Source of the DNA: Marinospirillum perlucidum
GTDB lineage: Bacteria; Pseudomonadota; Gammaproteobacteria; Pseudomonadales; Halomonadaceae
NCBI RefSeq assembly: GCF_003336805.1
Contig: NZ_QFWJ01000003.1
Span: 372,001 to 436,000 of the forward strand
Direction of reading: 5' to 3'
Length of the DNA stretch: 64,000 bases
The translations under genes were made by a program, and so were the position numbers. Every line of letters begins with the position of its first letter. The stretch's first letter is position 1. The notes beneath the pieces are model-generated. The model made no database searches, was not told the origin of the DNA, and worked only from the letters and a program-made list of their open reading frames with translations. Shown in pieces: positions 1 through 9,674 of this stretch.

Positions 1-1
1 G

Positions 2-832
2 AAACAGGTGGATGAGCCCGTAACCCTGGAGGTGGGCGGTGTCCAGGTCGATTTTTACGGTCTGCCCTATGCGGATCCGGCTACAGTCAAAAGTCTTCTG
101 GCGGATGAATTGGAAGAGGACCAGATTACCGATTTTAACTCGGCTCACACCTATCTGGTCGAACGGATTAAACAGCAGTTCACTCCGGGTCGTCCGCGCG
201 TTTTACTCAGTCACTGTTTTCTTGATGGCGCAGCAGAAACTGACTCCGAGCGTCCCCTGGCCCTGGGTGGGGCTGATCGGGTTGACTGGCAGCCGCTGGC
301 CGATTTTGATTATGTGGCCCTGGGTCATCTGCATTCCCCGCAATACAAGGGCCAAGAATTTATCCGCTATAGCGGCTCGCTGATGAAATACAGTTTTTCC
401 GAAGCGCGCCAGAACAAATCCGTCACCCTGGTGGAGTTGAATGCCGAGGGGTTAGTGGATTATCAACTCCTGCCTTTGCAGCCCCGGCGGGATTTACGAA
501 TCCTGGAGGGAGACCTGGAGACCCTGCTTGCCCAGGGCGAGACAGACCCGCACCGGGATGATTTTTTACTGGTCCGCCTGACCGACACGGAAGCTCTGCT
601 GGACCCCATGAACAAACTGCGCCAGGTCTACCCCAATCTTCTGCACCTGGAAAAAACCGGCCTTGCGGCGGGCAGTGACTTGCAACTGGCCAGGGAAAAA
701 CTCAAGCGCGGGGAGATGGATATGTTCGCCGATTTTTACCAACAGGTGCAAGGCGAGTCCTTGTCGGCAGAGCAGCTGGAAGTGGTAAAAAAAGCCCTGG
801 CTGACATCCATCGGGAGGACAGTGGCCGATGA
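2..832 (+). CDS. sbcD: Exonuclease subunit SbcD, C-terminal part (5' end outside window)
   Basis: This is the nuclease subunit of the SbcCD (Mre11-Rad50 type) complex, which cleaves hairpins and protein-blocked DNA ends. The frame is open at the left edge of the window, so the N-terminal metallophosphatase motifs are missing. The visible part holds the last metal-binding signature, GHLH (about 315-330), after a conserved SHCFLDG segment, then the C-terminal capping domain. About 276 of the usual roughly 400 residues are present. The stop codon overlaps the ATG of sbcC (ATGA), showing translational coupling with its partner. The GTG at 8 is almost certainly an internal valine, not a start. Confidence 0.93.
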   Translation, partial: KQVDEPVTLEVGGVQVDFYGLPYADPATVKSLLADELEEDQITDFNSAHTYLVERIKQQFTPGRPRVLLSHCFLDGAAETDSERPLALGGADRVDWQPLADFDYVALGHLHSPQYKGQEFIRYSGSLMKYSFSEARQNKSVTLVELNAEGLVDYQLLPLQPRRDLRILEGDLETLLAQGETDPHRDDFLLVRLTDTEALLDPMNKLRQVYPNLLHLEKTGLAAGSDLQLAREKLKRGEMDMFADFYQQVQGESLSAEQLEVVKKALADIHREDSGR

Positions 833-3800
833 AACCGCGTCAGTTGACTCTTCAAGCTTTCGGGCCTTTTGCAGGAAAAGAAGAGCTGGATTTTACCCGC
901 CTGGGCGAAAGCCCGCTCTTCTTGATCAATGGCCCCACCGGTGCCGGAAAAAGTGCCCTTCTGGATGCCATCTGTTTTGCTCTTTACGGCCAGACCACGG
1001 GAAATGAGCGCAGTGGGCGGCAAATGCGCTGTGATCGTGCCGATGCCGGGGATTTAACCTGGGTCGACCTGACCTTTAGCCTGGGCTCACGCTGGTATCG
1101 GATTTACCGGGCACCGGAACAGGAACGTCCCAAACAAAAGGGAGAAGGCTGGACGACTCAAGCGGCACGTGTGGAATTCTACCGCCTGAGCTCTGAAGGC
1201 GGGGAAGAACTGCTGGCGACCAAAAATGGTGAAGTGGCTGCTCAGGTACAAGAGCTGTTGGGGCTGAGCGCCAGTCAGTTTCGTCAGGTCATGGTCTTGC
1301 CCCAGGGACAATTCCGCGAGCTGCTGGTGGCCAGTTCCAGTGAAAGAGAGACTATTTTCAGTCAGCTGTTCCAGACACAGATTTACAGGCAACTGGAAGA
1401 CAAGCTCAAAGCCGGTGCCAGCAGTATCCAGCGGGAAATGCAGGATCACCAACAGCGGATTCGCGGGCTGTTGGATAGCTGTCAGTTGCAAACAGAAAAA
1501 GCGGTGGCCGAGGAACTCAAGGATCTTAAAGAGCGCCATCAGGAAGCCTGGGCTCAGCAGGACAAAGCAGCAAAAGCTCACCTGCAAGCCTACCGGGAAC
1601 TGGAACTGGCTCAGCAGCTGCAACAAGAGTTCGAACGCTTGCAAAAGTTGCAGTCGGATTATCTGCAGCATGAGCAGGGACAGGCGGAGCACCAGGCCCG
1701 TGAAAAAAGTCTGGCAAGACATACCCAGGCACTGAAAATCCAACCCCTGCAGTTGGAGGTTGCAAAGCTAAGTCAACAGCAGATTCAACAGCAGCAGGCG
1801 TTACAAGACTGTCACACCCAATTGCAGGAAGCCGAGAAGAAAAAACAACAGAGCCAGATCGCAAGAGAAAAAGCGGATGCGCGCCTGCAGCAGGAAATGC
1901 CCCAATTACAGCAGCAGCAACACGACCTGCAAGGCTATCGGGAAAGAGTGGAGAAGCTGGCGGCACAACGGACTGAGGCTGAAGCAGCGGTAAAAGCCGA
2001 TGAGGCCGCTGCCGAGAAACTTGAGCAACTGGAGAAGCAGCGAGCCACCGCCGAGCAAAGGCTGGATCAACTGGAGCAAAAGTTGGCCGAAGGGGCACAG
2101 CAAGAGGGCTACTGGGCTGAATTGCCCCTGCGACTGGAACGCCTGGAAAGCCGTTTGGAAAAACGTCGACAACTGGAAACACTGCGCTTAGGCGGCCAAC
2201 AGTTGGAGGCGCAACTGCAACCGGCCAGAGAACAACAGCAGGTGGCTGACAACTACTACCAGCAGCAAAAACACCAAGCCGAAATCAGTGAATACCACTG
2301 GCATCAAAGTCAGGCTGCCGAGCTCGCCCGTCGGCTCTTTCCGGGCGAGCCCTGTCCGGTATGCGGTAGTCCGGAGCATCCGGCACCGGCTCGAGGCGAA
2401 GATAACCCGGCACAAATTACCCGCGAACAGCTAAAAGCTGCACGTCAGTCAGCGGAAGAAGCCCGGGAGATGCTCTCCGGCTGGCAAAACGAAGTCCAGC
2501 GGCTGGAGCTGTTAAGCAAAGAAAACCAGGGGCAGCAGCAGGATCTGCAAGCCGTCTTGCAGGAAGTAGCAGAACAGCCACTGACCGCTGTTCAGGCAGA
2601 AGTGAAGCAGTTGCAACATGAAGTGAACCTGGCCCGAAAAGCTCAGCAGGCCCAGCAGCAGATCAGTCAGGAAATGCAGCAATACCAGCTGCAACTGCGT
2701 GATCTCAGGCTGCAACTGCAGGAGGCCCAGCAACAACACCAACAAACGCATGCGGAGCGGATACGTCAGCTCAGCTATCAGGAGCAGCTGGAATCCGGTG
2801 TTCCCGAGCAGTGGCGGAGTCTGGAGGCCTTGAACCAGGCCGAGAAAAACTGCCAGCAACAGCAGCAAGAACTGAGGCAACAGCAGGAGGCGGCCCTAGG
2901 TGAAGATCAGCGTCAGGGGGAGGGCTTGGCCTCTCTCCGGGAGCAGCTGAAAAATTGGCAGCAACAGCTGGATACGACTAACCGGGAGCACAAAAGCGCA
3001 GAAAAAGCCTGGCAGGAAGGCCTGCAACAGGCCGGTTTTGCCAGCGAAGCAACCTGGCAGGAGGCGCTACTCAGTGAACAGGAAGCCGCAGCGCTGGATC
3101 ACCAGGTTAAAGCCTGGACAGAGCAGCAGCTGTTGCTGAAAGATCGTATCGCCTCCCTTCAGCAAAGTCTGGCAGAACGTCAGCACCCGGACTTGGCCGC
3201 TTTACAGCAAGCCGAGCAGACCAGCAAAGAAGCCCTGGAGGCGATCCAGGCTTCTTTCCGCGAGCTGGATCAGCGGCGTCAGCTCTTGCAGTCGACCCTG
3301 GAACGCTTGGATCAGGCGCATGAGGATAATCGCCAGCTGGAAGAACGCTATCGCATTCATGGCACCCTGGCCGAGGTGGCTACAGGAGCCAGAGGCAGCA
3401 AAATCAGTCTACAGCGTTTTGTGCTGGGGGTGCTGCTCGATGATGTACTCATCCTGGCATCCCGGCGTCTGGATTTGATGAGCCGCGGCCGCTACAGCCT
3501 GGTCCGCTCTCTGGAAACCGGTGGTCGGGGAGCATCCGGCTTGGATCTGGAAGTTCATGACAGCTATTCTGGTAAACGCCGGGATGTTGCTACTCTTTCC
3601 GGTGGCGAATCCTTTATGGCTGCTTTGGCGCTGGCTTTGGGCTTGTCCGAGGTGGTGCAGGCTTATGCCGGCGGCATCCGCCTGGAAGCCTTGTTCATCG
3701 ATGAAGGTTTTGGCAGCCTCGACAGTGAAACCCTGGATTTGGCTGTAGCCACCCTTATGGATCTACAAACCGGAGGCAGGATGCTGGGCATTATCTCCCA

Positions 3801-3885
3801 TGTGAGTGAGCTGAAAGAGCAATTAAAGCAGCGAGTTGAGGTGATTCCGGGGATTCGTGGCAGTCATCTGGCGCTACAGGAGTAA
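829..3885 (+). CDS. sbcC: Exonuclease subunit SbcC (Rad50-like ATPase)
   Basis: SMC/Rad50-type ATPase that works with SbcD in end and hairpin processing. At 1018 residues it is of normal family length. The Walker A motif GPTGAGKS lies at residues 35-42. Two long Gln/Glu-rich coiled coils flank a zinc-hook CPVC motif near residue 508. The ABC signature LSGGES is near residue 922 and Walker B (LFIDEGFGSLD) near 955. The ATG overlaps the sbcD stop by four bases, so the two subunits are co-translated. The coiled coil is very rich in CAG/CAA codons, which makes the region look repetitive, but this is compositional. Confidence 0.97.
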   Translation: MKPRQLTLQAFGPFAGKEELDFTRLGESPLFLINGPTGAGKSALLDAICFALYGQTTGNERSGRQMRCDRADAGDLTWVDLTFSLGSRWYRIYRAPEQERPKQKGEGWTTQAARVEFYRLSSEGGEELLATKNGEVAAQVQELLGLSASQFRQVMVLPQGQFRELLVASSSERETIFSQLFQTQIYRQLEDKLKAGASSIQREMQDHQQRIRGLLDSCQLQTEKAVAEELKDLKERHQEAWAQQDKAAKAHLQAYRELELAQQLQQEFERLQKLQSDYLQHEQGQAEHQAREKSLARHTQALKIQPLQLEVAKLSQQQIQQQQALQDCHTQLQEAEKKKQQSQIAREKADARLQQEMPQLQQQQHDLQGYRERVEKLAAQRTEAEAAVKADEAAAEKLEQLEKQRATAEQRLDQLEQKLAEGAQQEGYWAELPLRLERLESRLEKRRQLETLRLGGQQLEAQLQPAREQQQVADNYYQQQKHQAEISEYHWHQSQAAELARRLFPGEPCPVCGSPEHPAPARGEDNPAQITREQLKAARQSAEEAREMLSGWQNEVQRLELLSKENQGQQQDLQAVLQEVAEQPLTAVQAEVKQLQHEVNLARKAQQAQQQISQEMQQYQLQLRDLRLQLQEAQQQHQQTHAERIRQLSYQEQLESGVPEQWRSLEALNQAEKNCQQQQQELRQQQEAALGEDQRQGEGLASLREQLKNWQQQLDTTNREHKSAEKAWQEGLQQAGFASEATWQEALLSEQEAAALDHQVKAWTEQQLLLKDRIASLQQSLAERQHPDLAALQQAEQTSKEALEAIQASFRELDQRRQLLQSTLERLDQAHEDNRQLEERYRIHGTLAEVATGARGSKISLQRFVLGVLLDDVLILASRRLDLMSRGRYSLVRSLETGGRGASGLDLEVHDSYSGKRRDVATLSGGESFMAALALALGLSEVVQAYAGGIRLEALFIDEGFGSLDSETLDLAVATLMDLQTGGRMLGIISHVSELKEQLKQRVEVIPGIRGSHLALQE

Positions 3886-3964
3886 CTTTATGTTAATTGC
3901 TGTTCCTGCCCGACTTAGCTAGTATTGAAGCGTTAACATTGACGTTGAGTTCACGGGTGATTAC

Positions 3965-5197
3965 ATGAAAGAAAGCAATGCAACGGAAGTAGGCTCCATG
4001 TCTTCGGATTATTGCATTGCCTTGCAACCCATCTGCAACGCCAAGATGCAGCATGTGGCCGATGAACTCCTCTACCGCTCCAATCATCTGGCACGCAGTT
4101 CCCATTTTGTTGATCCCATGCAGGCCACAGCCCGGGCATTGAATGCTGCGGTCTATGAAATCGGTCTGGATAAATTGATTGGCCAGCGCAGTCTTTTCTT
4201 TAATGCCCCACGAGAATGGCTTTCCCAGAAAGAATTGCTACCCGAACACCAGGATCGCCTGATTATTGAAGTGCAGAACAGCATGCGCGTGGACAGTGGC
4301 CTGGTGCAGGAGCTCAAAGCGCTCAAAGAGCAGGGTTATGCTGTAGCCCTGGATTATTTTGAACTCAATGATGCCACGCGACCTCTATTGGAGGTGGTGG
4401 ATATCGTCAAGATAGATCTACTGACTCTGCCACCGGAAAAACTCCAGTTGGATGCGTTTCATGACAGCAAGGTAAAGTTGCTGGCCGAAAGAGTCGAGGA
4501 TCTGGCCACTTTCAATAAATGCCGGGAGCTGGGGTTTCACTTCTTTCAGGGTTTTTTCTTTGCCAAGCCCCAGGCCATTCGCGAAACCAGCAAAAACCGG
4601 GGCAGCAACCGGACGGCCCAGGTGCGCATTCTGGCGGAATTGCAAAAGGAAGAGCCGGATTACGAACACCTGGAAGAATTGCTGGCCCAGGATCCTCAGC
4701 TCTGTGTTCTCCTGCTGAAATATACCAATTCGGCCATGAATCGGGGCCGGGAAGAGATTACCTCGATTTCCCAGGCTCTGAAACGCCTGGGGATGGAGCG
4801 GATGCGCAGTATCGTCACCACTCTGATGCTGGCAAGTAATAGTCCCTGTAGCCGTTTGATGATGCTGCTGACTCTGACCAAGGCAGCCATGTGCCAGCAA
4901 TTGGCCAAGGGCATGAAACTGGATGAACGTAGCGCCTTTATGGTGGGACTCCTGTCCAAGGTGGATGTGCTCATGGGGGAAAAGCTCGCGGTTCTTTTAC
5001 AGCAACTGCCTCTGGAAAAACACCTGGTTGCTGCCCTGCTGCGTCGCGAAGGCCCCTACGGCAAGATGCTGCGTCTGGTCGAGGCTTTTGAGCGGGGCTC
5101 TCTGGCCAGTAAATCGCCCAAATTGACCCAGCGGCTGAATGCCATCTACATGGAGTGCCGGGGTTGGTCGACTGAAATTCTTGATCAGGCCAGCTAG
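3965..5197 (+). CDS. EAL-HDOD two-domain signalling protein (YuxH-like)
   Basis: This 410-residue protein has an N-terminal EAL (c-di-GMP phosphodiesterase-type) domain, about residues 12-205, and a C-terminal HDOD domain, about 210-395. The EAL domain keeps an ExLxR-type motif (ELLYR), the FFNAP and LIIEV segments, KID, and the closing FFQGFFFAKP, but the catalytic Asp pair of DDFG reads DYFE, so hydrolysis is doubtful. HDOD domains usually act as signalling or adaptor modules. The gene stands alone between sbcC and a convergent exonuclease gene. The start at 3965 has no clear Shine-Dalgarno; an ATG at 3998 preceded by GGAAGTAGG is an equally good choice. The family call is firm and the function is inferred. 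Confidence 0.88.
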   Translation: MKESNATEVGSMSSDYCIALQPICNAKMQHVADELLYRSNHLARSSHFVDPMQATARALNAAVYEIGLDKLIGQRSLFFNAPREWLSQKELLPEHQDRLIIEVQNSMRVDSGLVQELKALKEQGYAVALDYFELNDATRPLLEVVDIVKIDLLTLPPEKLQLDAFHDSKVKLLAERVEDLATFNKCRELGFHFFQGFFFAKPQAIRETSKNRGSNRTAQVRILAELQKEEPDYEHLEELLAQDPQLCVLLLKYTNSAMNRGREEITSISQALKRLGMERMRSIVTTLMLASNSPCSRLMMLLTLTKAAMCQQLAKGMKLDERSAFMVGLLSKVDVLMGEKLAVLLQQLPLEKHLVAALLRREGPYGKMLRLVEAFERGSLASKSPKLTQRLNAIYMECRGWSTEILDQAS

Positions 5198-5293
5198 AAA
5201 AGCCTTCTGGCTATCTTCTCGATTGTCCTTCTCTTCACCTGAAAGGATTCGGCATGGATCTGCACCACTGAGTTAAGGCCAAGCTCGGTTTTT

Positions 5294-6064
5294 TCAAACC
5301 CAGAGTTCACTGATCGGGGTGTCGGGACTAAAACGATAGGCGATCTGGGCCTGGAGTAATTCGGCCGTGGCCAGAGCATCATTAAGTGCATGGTGAGGTC
5401 TGTACCAGGGCAGGCCATAGCGGGCTCGACTATCGGCTAGACGGATGGAGGCCGGTTTTTGGCCCAGTAGACGTTTCCACCAGCTTAGTGCTTTCTGACG
5501 GTGCAGCCGGGCTTCCAATTCCATGGTATCGATGACCGGAAACTGCAAACCTTCGCCCAGGCGTGTCTTGATCGCCACATCCAGAAAGGGCCTTTCTATT
5601 CCTCGATGATGCACGACCAGAACGTGGCCACGAAAGGTTTCCAGCAGATCATCCAGTACGACTTCCAGGTCAGGCGCCTTCTTGATGGCTGAATGGGTAA
5701 TGCCGTGGATGGCGACGGATTCGTTATTCAGTCCACTGAGTGGATTGACGATCCAGTGCTTGGCTTCACTGCAGCGGATGCGATTCAGGGTCATGGGCAG
5801 CATTCCCAGGCTGACAATGCTGTTCTTGCGCGGGTTCAAGCCGGTGGTTTCCACATCCAGGGCCAGCAAGGGGACGTCTTTCAGGGGCGTTTGGGCATCC
5901 ACCACGCCTGCACGATAGAAGGCTTGCAGACGTTTTTCCCGGGTTTGCTTGGCCAGTTGGGCAAAATGGGCTTGCCAGTCCGTAATGGTGACTTCCTGCT
6001 GGCGCGTCCGGTCTTCATCCTGCTGTTGCGGGTCTCGCAGTTTTTGGGAACCCAGATAGAACAT
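5294..6064 (-). CDS. DEDDh 3'-5' exonuclease (DnaQ/PolIII-epsilon-like)
   Basis: A 256-residue protein of the DnaQ-like exonuclease superfamily. Exo I reads LALDVETTGLNP (the D-x-E pair), the middle block is LVVHHRGIERPFLD, and Exo III ends HHALNDALATAELL, giving the H-x4-D of the DEDDh subclass. All acidic ligands are present, so it should be an active 3'-5' nuclease; substrate unknown. The start at 6064 is chosen because AAGGAG lies just upstream; a longer reading would overlap the preceding gene. It begins 16 bases after the stop of the cNMP/CBS/DUF294 gene, and this pairing recurs in proteobacteria, so the two are probably one operon. Confidence 0.9.
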   Translation of the reverse strand: MFYLGSQKLRDPQQQDEDRTRQQEVTITDWQAHFAQLAKQTREKRLQAFYRAGVVDAQTPLKDVPLLALDVETTGLNPRKNSIVSLGMLPMTLNRIRCSEAKHWIVNPLSGLNNESVAIHGITHSAIKKAPDLEVVLDDLLETFRGHVLVVHHRGIERPFLDVAIKTRLGEGLQFPVIDTMELEARLHRQKALSWWKRLLGQKPASIRLADSRARYGLPWYRPHHALNDALATAELLQAQIAYRFSPDTPISELWV

Positions 6065-6080
6065 TCTGATGGCTCCTTGT

Positions 6081-7931
6081 TTACAGGGGATAGCGGAATT
6101 TGAGGAATTTCTGCGCATTGCTCAGAATCTGGAAGGCATCTTTCAGATTCTTGCGTTCAAAATCCGACAGGTTTTCAGGAGCAACATTGTTGTCCGGTTC
6201 CTGGCCTTCTTCCAGTGCCAGAGCCTGATGGCGAATACGGACCATGGCAATCAGCTCCAGGGCATCACGTAAATCCTGGCCGCGGCCTTTAGGCAGTATC
6301 TGGGCGGCAATAATATCCTGCAGGCGATCAAAGGAATTGTGGGAGCGGGAACCCACCGCCAAAGCATGTACCCGGATCAAATCAGCCACCGGAGCTGTTC
6401 CCCGGCGCTTCATGTTGATGGAGTTGTTGTGCTTGCCATCCTTTTCCATCACAAAGTCTTTGAAAAAGCCCAGCGGCGGTGTGCGGTTGAGCGCATTGCG
6501 GGCCATACAGGCCAGAAAGCGGGGGTTGCGTTTGGTTTTTCTGAGGATCAGGTCATTTAGCTTGTCGGCCCACTCTTCCTTGCCCCAGACGCCATCCAGA
6601 TCAAAGAAGATGGAGCTGTTCAACAGAGCTTCGGGTGCAGGTGTCTCTATCCAGTCGGTAAAATACTTTTCCCACACCGACAAAGGCTGGCGCCATTTGC
6701 GATTGGTGGCCATGATGCCGCCGGTGCAATAACTGTAGCCACAGGCTGCCAAACCATCGCTGACAAACTGGGCCAACTGCAGGAAGTAGTCGTCATGCTG
6801 TTTGGGATCAAAACGGTTATCCAGGATCATGGCATTGTCCTGGTCGGTAACGATGGACTGTTCATCCCTGGCCATGGATCCCAGTGCCAGAAAACAATAG
6901 GGGACCGGTGGCGGGCCGAGTTTTTCCTCTCCCAATTCCAGCAGCCGCTGTTTGAAACTGCGGCCTATTACAGCCATGGCACTGCCGATCATGTGTGAGT
7001 TGGCATCCTCATTGACCATGCGCACAAAACTGGATTTGACTTCCTTGGCCAGATTACTGAGTTCCTCGACCGTCTGCTGGCGGAAAATGCTGCTGACAAC
7101 AAAGAGACTGTTCTGGGATTCGTAGCGAATGATATCGGCCAGGGCAATGACACCCAGGGTTTTCTGGTAGCGAACCACGGGAAGATGATGACGATTGTGG
7201 CGCAGCATCTCCAGCATGGCTTCAAAAACAAATTGCTTGGCATCGATGGTAATGGGGTCAGGGGTCATGATGGAGCCGACCGGCGTATCATAGCCCAGGC
7301 CTTCAGCGACCACCCGGTTGCGCAAATCCTTGTCGGTAATTATGCCGACGATGTCGTGTTTTTCCGGTTCGGTGATCAGCAGTGAGGAGACCTTTTCTTC
7401 ACTCATCTTGATGGCGGCATCGCGAACACTGGCGGTCTGCTCCAGAGTAACGGGATCACGGCCGATCAGGCGAATGACACGAGAAGTCATCAACTGGTTG
7501 GCATCTTCACGGCGGGACACCGCCTGGCGCAGGCGAGTGCGGTCCTCCACCTCTACGGCATCGGCGAACAGCTCATTGTTTTCAAACAGCTGAATAAAGA
7601 CTTCAGCGGGAATAAAGTAAACCAGGGTATCTTCCAGAGCCGTGACCGGAAAGCGCACCCGGCGATTACGCAAAAGTGCAAACTCGCCGAAAAAGCCGCC
7701 TTCACTCAAGCGGTTGTAAAGATCGCCATTGCGGCGAAAGACTTCCACTGCACCGCTGCGAATCACGTGCAGGGCATCGATTTCCTGATTCAGTTCCAGT
7801 ATCTGGGTACCCGCCTTGAAATAGCCGACTTCCACCTGGCTGGCCAGATGGGATAAATCTTCCTCGGGCAGATCACCAAAGGGCGGGAAGCGGCGTAAAA
7901 AATCCAGAACTTCAAGCTGCTCAACTTCCAT
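6081..7931 (-). CDS. Cyclic-nucleotide-binding/CBS/DUF294 nucleotidyltransferase-like protein
   Basis: This 616-residue cytoplasmic protein has an N-terminal cNMP-binding fold (about residues 15-130), a CBS pair (about 150-280), a DUF294 domain related to GlnD-type nucleotidyltransferases (GSMARDEQSIVTDQD, roughly 350-375), and a DUF294 C-terminal helical domain. The G-S-x2-R-x-E-x5-D-x-D signature is intact, so nucleotidyl transfer is possible, but no substrate is established for the family. The protein probably senses two nucleotide signals. It is first in a two-gene unit with the downstream exonuclease. Homologues often sit near acetate or osmolyte transporters; here the next gene upstream is a BCCT transporter, separated by a terminator. 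Confidence 0.88.
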   Translation of the reverse strand: MEVEQLEVLDFLRRFPPFGDLPEEDLSHLASQVEVGYFKAGTQILELNQEIDALHVIRSGAVEVFRRNGDLYNRLSEGGFFGEFALLRNRRVRFPVTALEDTLVYFIPAEVFIQLFENNELFADAVEVEDRTRLRQAVSRREDANQLMTSRVIRLIGRDPVTLEQTASVRDAAIKMSEEKVSSLLITEPEKHDIVGIITDKDLRNRVVAEGLGYDTPVGSIMTPDPITIDAKQFVFEAMLEMLRHNRHHLPVVRYQKTLGVIALADIIRYESQNSLFVVSSIFRQQTVEELSNLAKEVKSSFVRMVNEDANSHMIGSAMAVIGRSFKQRLLELGEEKLGPPPVPYCFLALGSMARDEQSIVTDQDNAMILDNRFDPKQHDDYFLQLAQFVSDGLAACGYSYCTGGIMATNRKWRQPLSVWEKYFTDWIETPAPEALLNSSIFFDLDGVWGKEEWADKLNDLILRKTKRNPRFLACMARNALNRTPPLGFFKDFVMEKDGKHNNSINMKRRGTAPVADLIRVHALAVGSRSHNSFDRLQDIIAAQILPKGRGQDLRDALELIAMVRIRHQALALEEGQEPDNNVAPENLSDFERKNLKDAFQILSNAQKFLKFRYPL

Positions 7932-7956
7932 AGTTTCACCTCAGCATACAGGCATT

Positions 7957-7987
7957 AAAAAAGGCGGATACCCTAAGAGTATCCGCC
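7957..7987 (-). terminator. Rho-independent terminator of the BCCT transporter gene
   Basis: A 9-bp perfect stem, GGCGGATAC (7963-7971) with GTATCCGCC (7979-7987), has a 7-nt loop. On the minus strand it is followed by a run of six T (7957-7962). It lies 32 bases after the transporter stop codon and insulates that gene from the cNMP/CBS gene. Confidence 0.9.
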
Positions 7988-8018
7988 CTCGTTACGGTCA
8001 AACGCAAGTTACAAGCTG

Positions 8019-9674
8019 TTAGACCGCTTTGGGTTCACTGGCCAGTCCTTTGTACAAGGAGACACAGGACATCAGCAGTACGAGCGTGAAGGGAAGACCG
8101 GTGGAGACGGCCATCGCCTGTAGTGCTACCAGCCCACCACCCAGAATCAGGGCAATGGCAACCAGACCTTCAAAAGTACACCAGAACACTCGCTGGGGCG
8201 TGGGGGCATCCACCTTGCCGCCAGCAGAAATGGTGTCGATGACCAGAGAGCCGGAGTCCGAGGAGGTCACGAAGAAGACTACCACCAGGATGATCGCAAT
8301 AAAGGAAGTGATCTGCGCCAGAGGCAGCACATCCAGCATGGTGAACAGCTTCAGCGACAGGTCGGCACTGGCAATGGCATCATGGCCTTCCAGGAACTTG
8401 CTAATCGCAGTGCCGCCAAAAACGGACATCCAGATCACACAGGCCAGGGAAGGAATAATCAGTACCGAGATGATGAACTCACGTACGGTACGGCCACGGG
8501 AAACCCGTGCGATGAACATGCCGACAAAAGGTGACCAGGAAATCCACCAGGCCCAGTAGAAGGCAGTCCAGCCCTGGGAGAAGTTGGCATCTTCACGACC
8601 CACAGGGTTGGCCAGGGCAGGCAGATGCTGCAGGTAAGCCAGGAGGTTGTCCACAAAGCCGGTAACGATCGCCAGAGTGGGGCCAACGATGATGACAAAG
8701 AGCATCAAAAGGGCGGCCAGAATCATGTTGATTTCGGAAAGACGTTTTACGCCCGCTTCCAGGCCGGCCAGAACCGAAACCAGTGCAATCAGGGTGATGC
8801 CGATGACCAGCAGGATTTCCGTGGTGCTGCCTTCGGGAACGCCAAACAGATAATGCAGACCGGCTGCTGCCTGGGAAGCACCCAGACCCAAAGACGTGGC
8901 CAGACCGAAGAGGGTCGCCAGAACAGCCAGGATGTCGATGATGTTGCCGGGCCAGCCCCAGACTCTTTCCCCCAGCAGAGGATAGAAAACGGAGCGAACA
9001 GTCAATGGCAGCCCCTTGTTGAAGGAGAAGAGCGCCAGACCCAAGGCCAGAACTGCATAAATTGCCCAGGGGTGGAGAGCCCAGTGGTAGATGGTTGCGG
9101 CCATGCCCAGGCGAGCAGCAGCTTCAGCATCACCGCCAGCGGCTCCCAGAGGGGCCCAGTCGGTGCGCACGCCGTTTTCCATGCTGGTTCCACCCAGAGA
9201 GGAGCTGAAGTGGGACAGGGGTTCGGAAACGCCGTAGAACATCAGGCCGATACCCATACCGGCAGCAAAAAGCATGGAGAACCAACCCAGGTAGGAGAAA
9301 TCGGGTTTGGCTTCAGTACCACCCAGGCGAACCTTGCCCAGGGGAGACACGATCAGGAAAAGACAAAGCAGTACAAAAATATTGGCCGCGCCAATAAAGA
9401 ACCAGTCCAGATTGGAGGTCAGCCAACCCCTGAGGCTCTTGAACAGAGGTTCAACGTCAGCCTGGAAAATCAGGGTCAGAAGAACAAAAGCAATCACCGC
9501 CAGGCCTGAAATTGCAAAAACCCGGTTGTGAATATCCAGCCCGAAGGGGCCGACCTGAACCGCCAGGTTATCCTGGCCGATTTGATAATCCGTATCGATT
9601 GGATTTACTTCACCATCAGGCACCATGGGATCATTGGCATCCGCCAGGGCCTCTTTTTCAGTTTGCTGAGTCAT
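8019..9674 (-). CDS. BCCT family osmolyte transporter (betaine/choline/carnitine type)
   Basis: This 551-residue inner-membrane transporter has about 12 hydrophobic helices. The glycine-rich TM3 signature AAGMGIGLMFYGVSEP lies at about residues 137-152 and the TM8 family signature WAWWISWSPFVGMFIARVSRG follows the middle of the protein. The TM3 MGIGLMF form matches Na+-coupled members such as BetP rather than the Na+-independent CaiT exchanger, so Na+-driven import of betaine or a related compatible solute is the best guess. The N-terminal tail of about 45 residues is acidic. A GGGAG ribosome site precedes the ATG. The choice among glycine betaine, choline and other quaternary amines cannot be made from sequence alone. 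Confidence 0.93.
   Translation of the reverse strand: MTQQTEKEALADANDPMVPDGEVNPIDTDYQIGQDNLAVQVGPFGLDIHNRVFAISGLAVIAFVLLTLIFQADVEPLFKSLRGWLTSNLDWFFIGAANIFVLLCLFLIVSPLGKVRLGGTEAKPDFSYLGWFSMLFAAGMGIGLMFYGVSEPLSHFSSSLGGTSMENGVRTDWAPLGAAGGDAEAAARLGMAATIYHWALHPWAIYAVLALGLALFSFNKGLPLTVRSVFYPLLGERVWGWPGNIIDILAVLATLFGLATSLGLGASQAAAGLHYLFGVPEGSTTEILLVIGITLIALVSVLAGLEAGVKRLSEINMILAALLMLFVIIVGPTLAIVTGFVDNLLAYLQHLPALANPVGREDANFSQGWTAFYWAWWISWSPFVGMFIARVSRGRTVREFIISVLIIPSLACVIWMSVFGGTAISKFLEGHDAIASADLSLKLFTMLDVLPLAQITSFIAIILVVVFFVTSSDSGSLVIDTISAGGKVDAPTPQRVFWCTFEGLVAIALILGGGLVALQAMAVSTGLPFTLVLLMSCVSLYKGLASEPKAV

Noticed and set aside
829..3885. CAG/CAA-rich repeat-like tract in sbcC
   Set aside because: Coiled-coil Gln/Glu codon usage, not a DNA repeat element.
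8625..9509. 294-codon plus-strand frame inside the BCCT gene
   Set aside because: Hydrophilic shadow of a membrane protein gene; not plausible.
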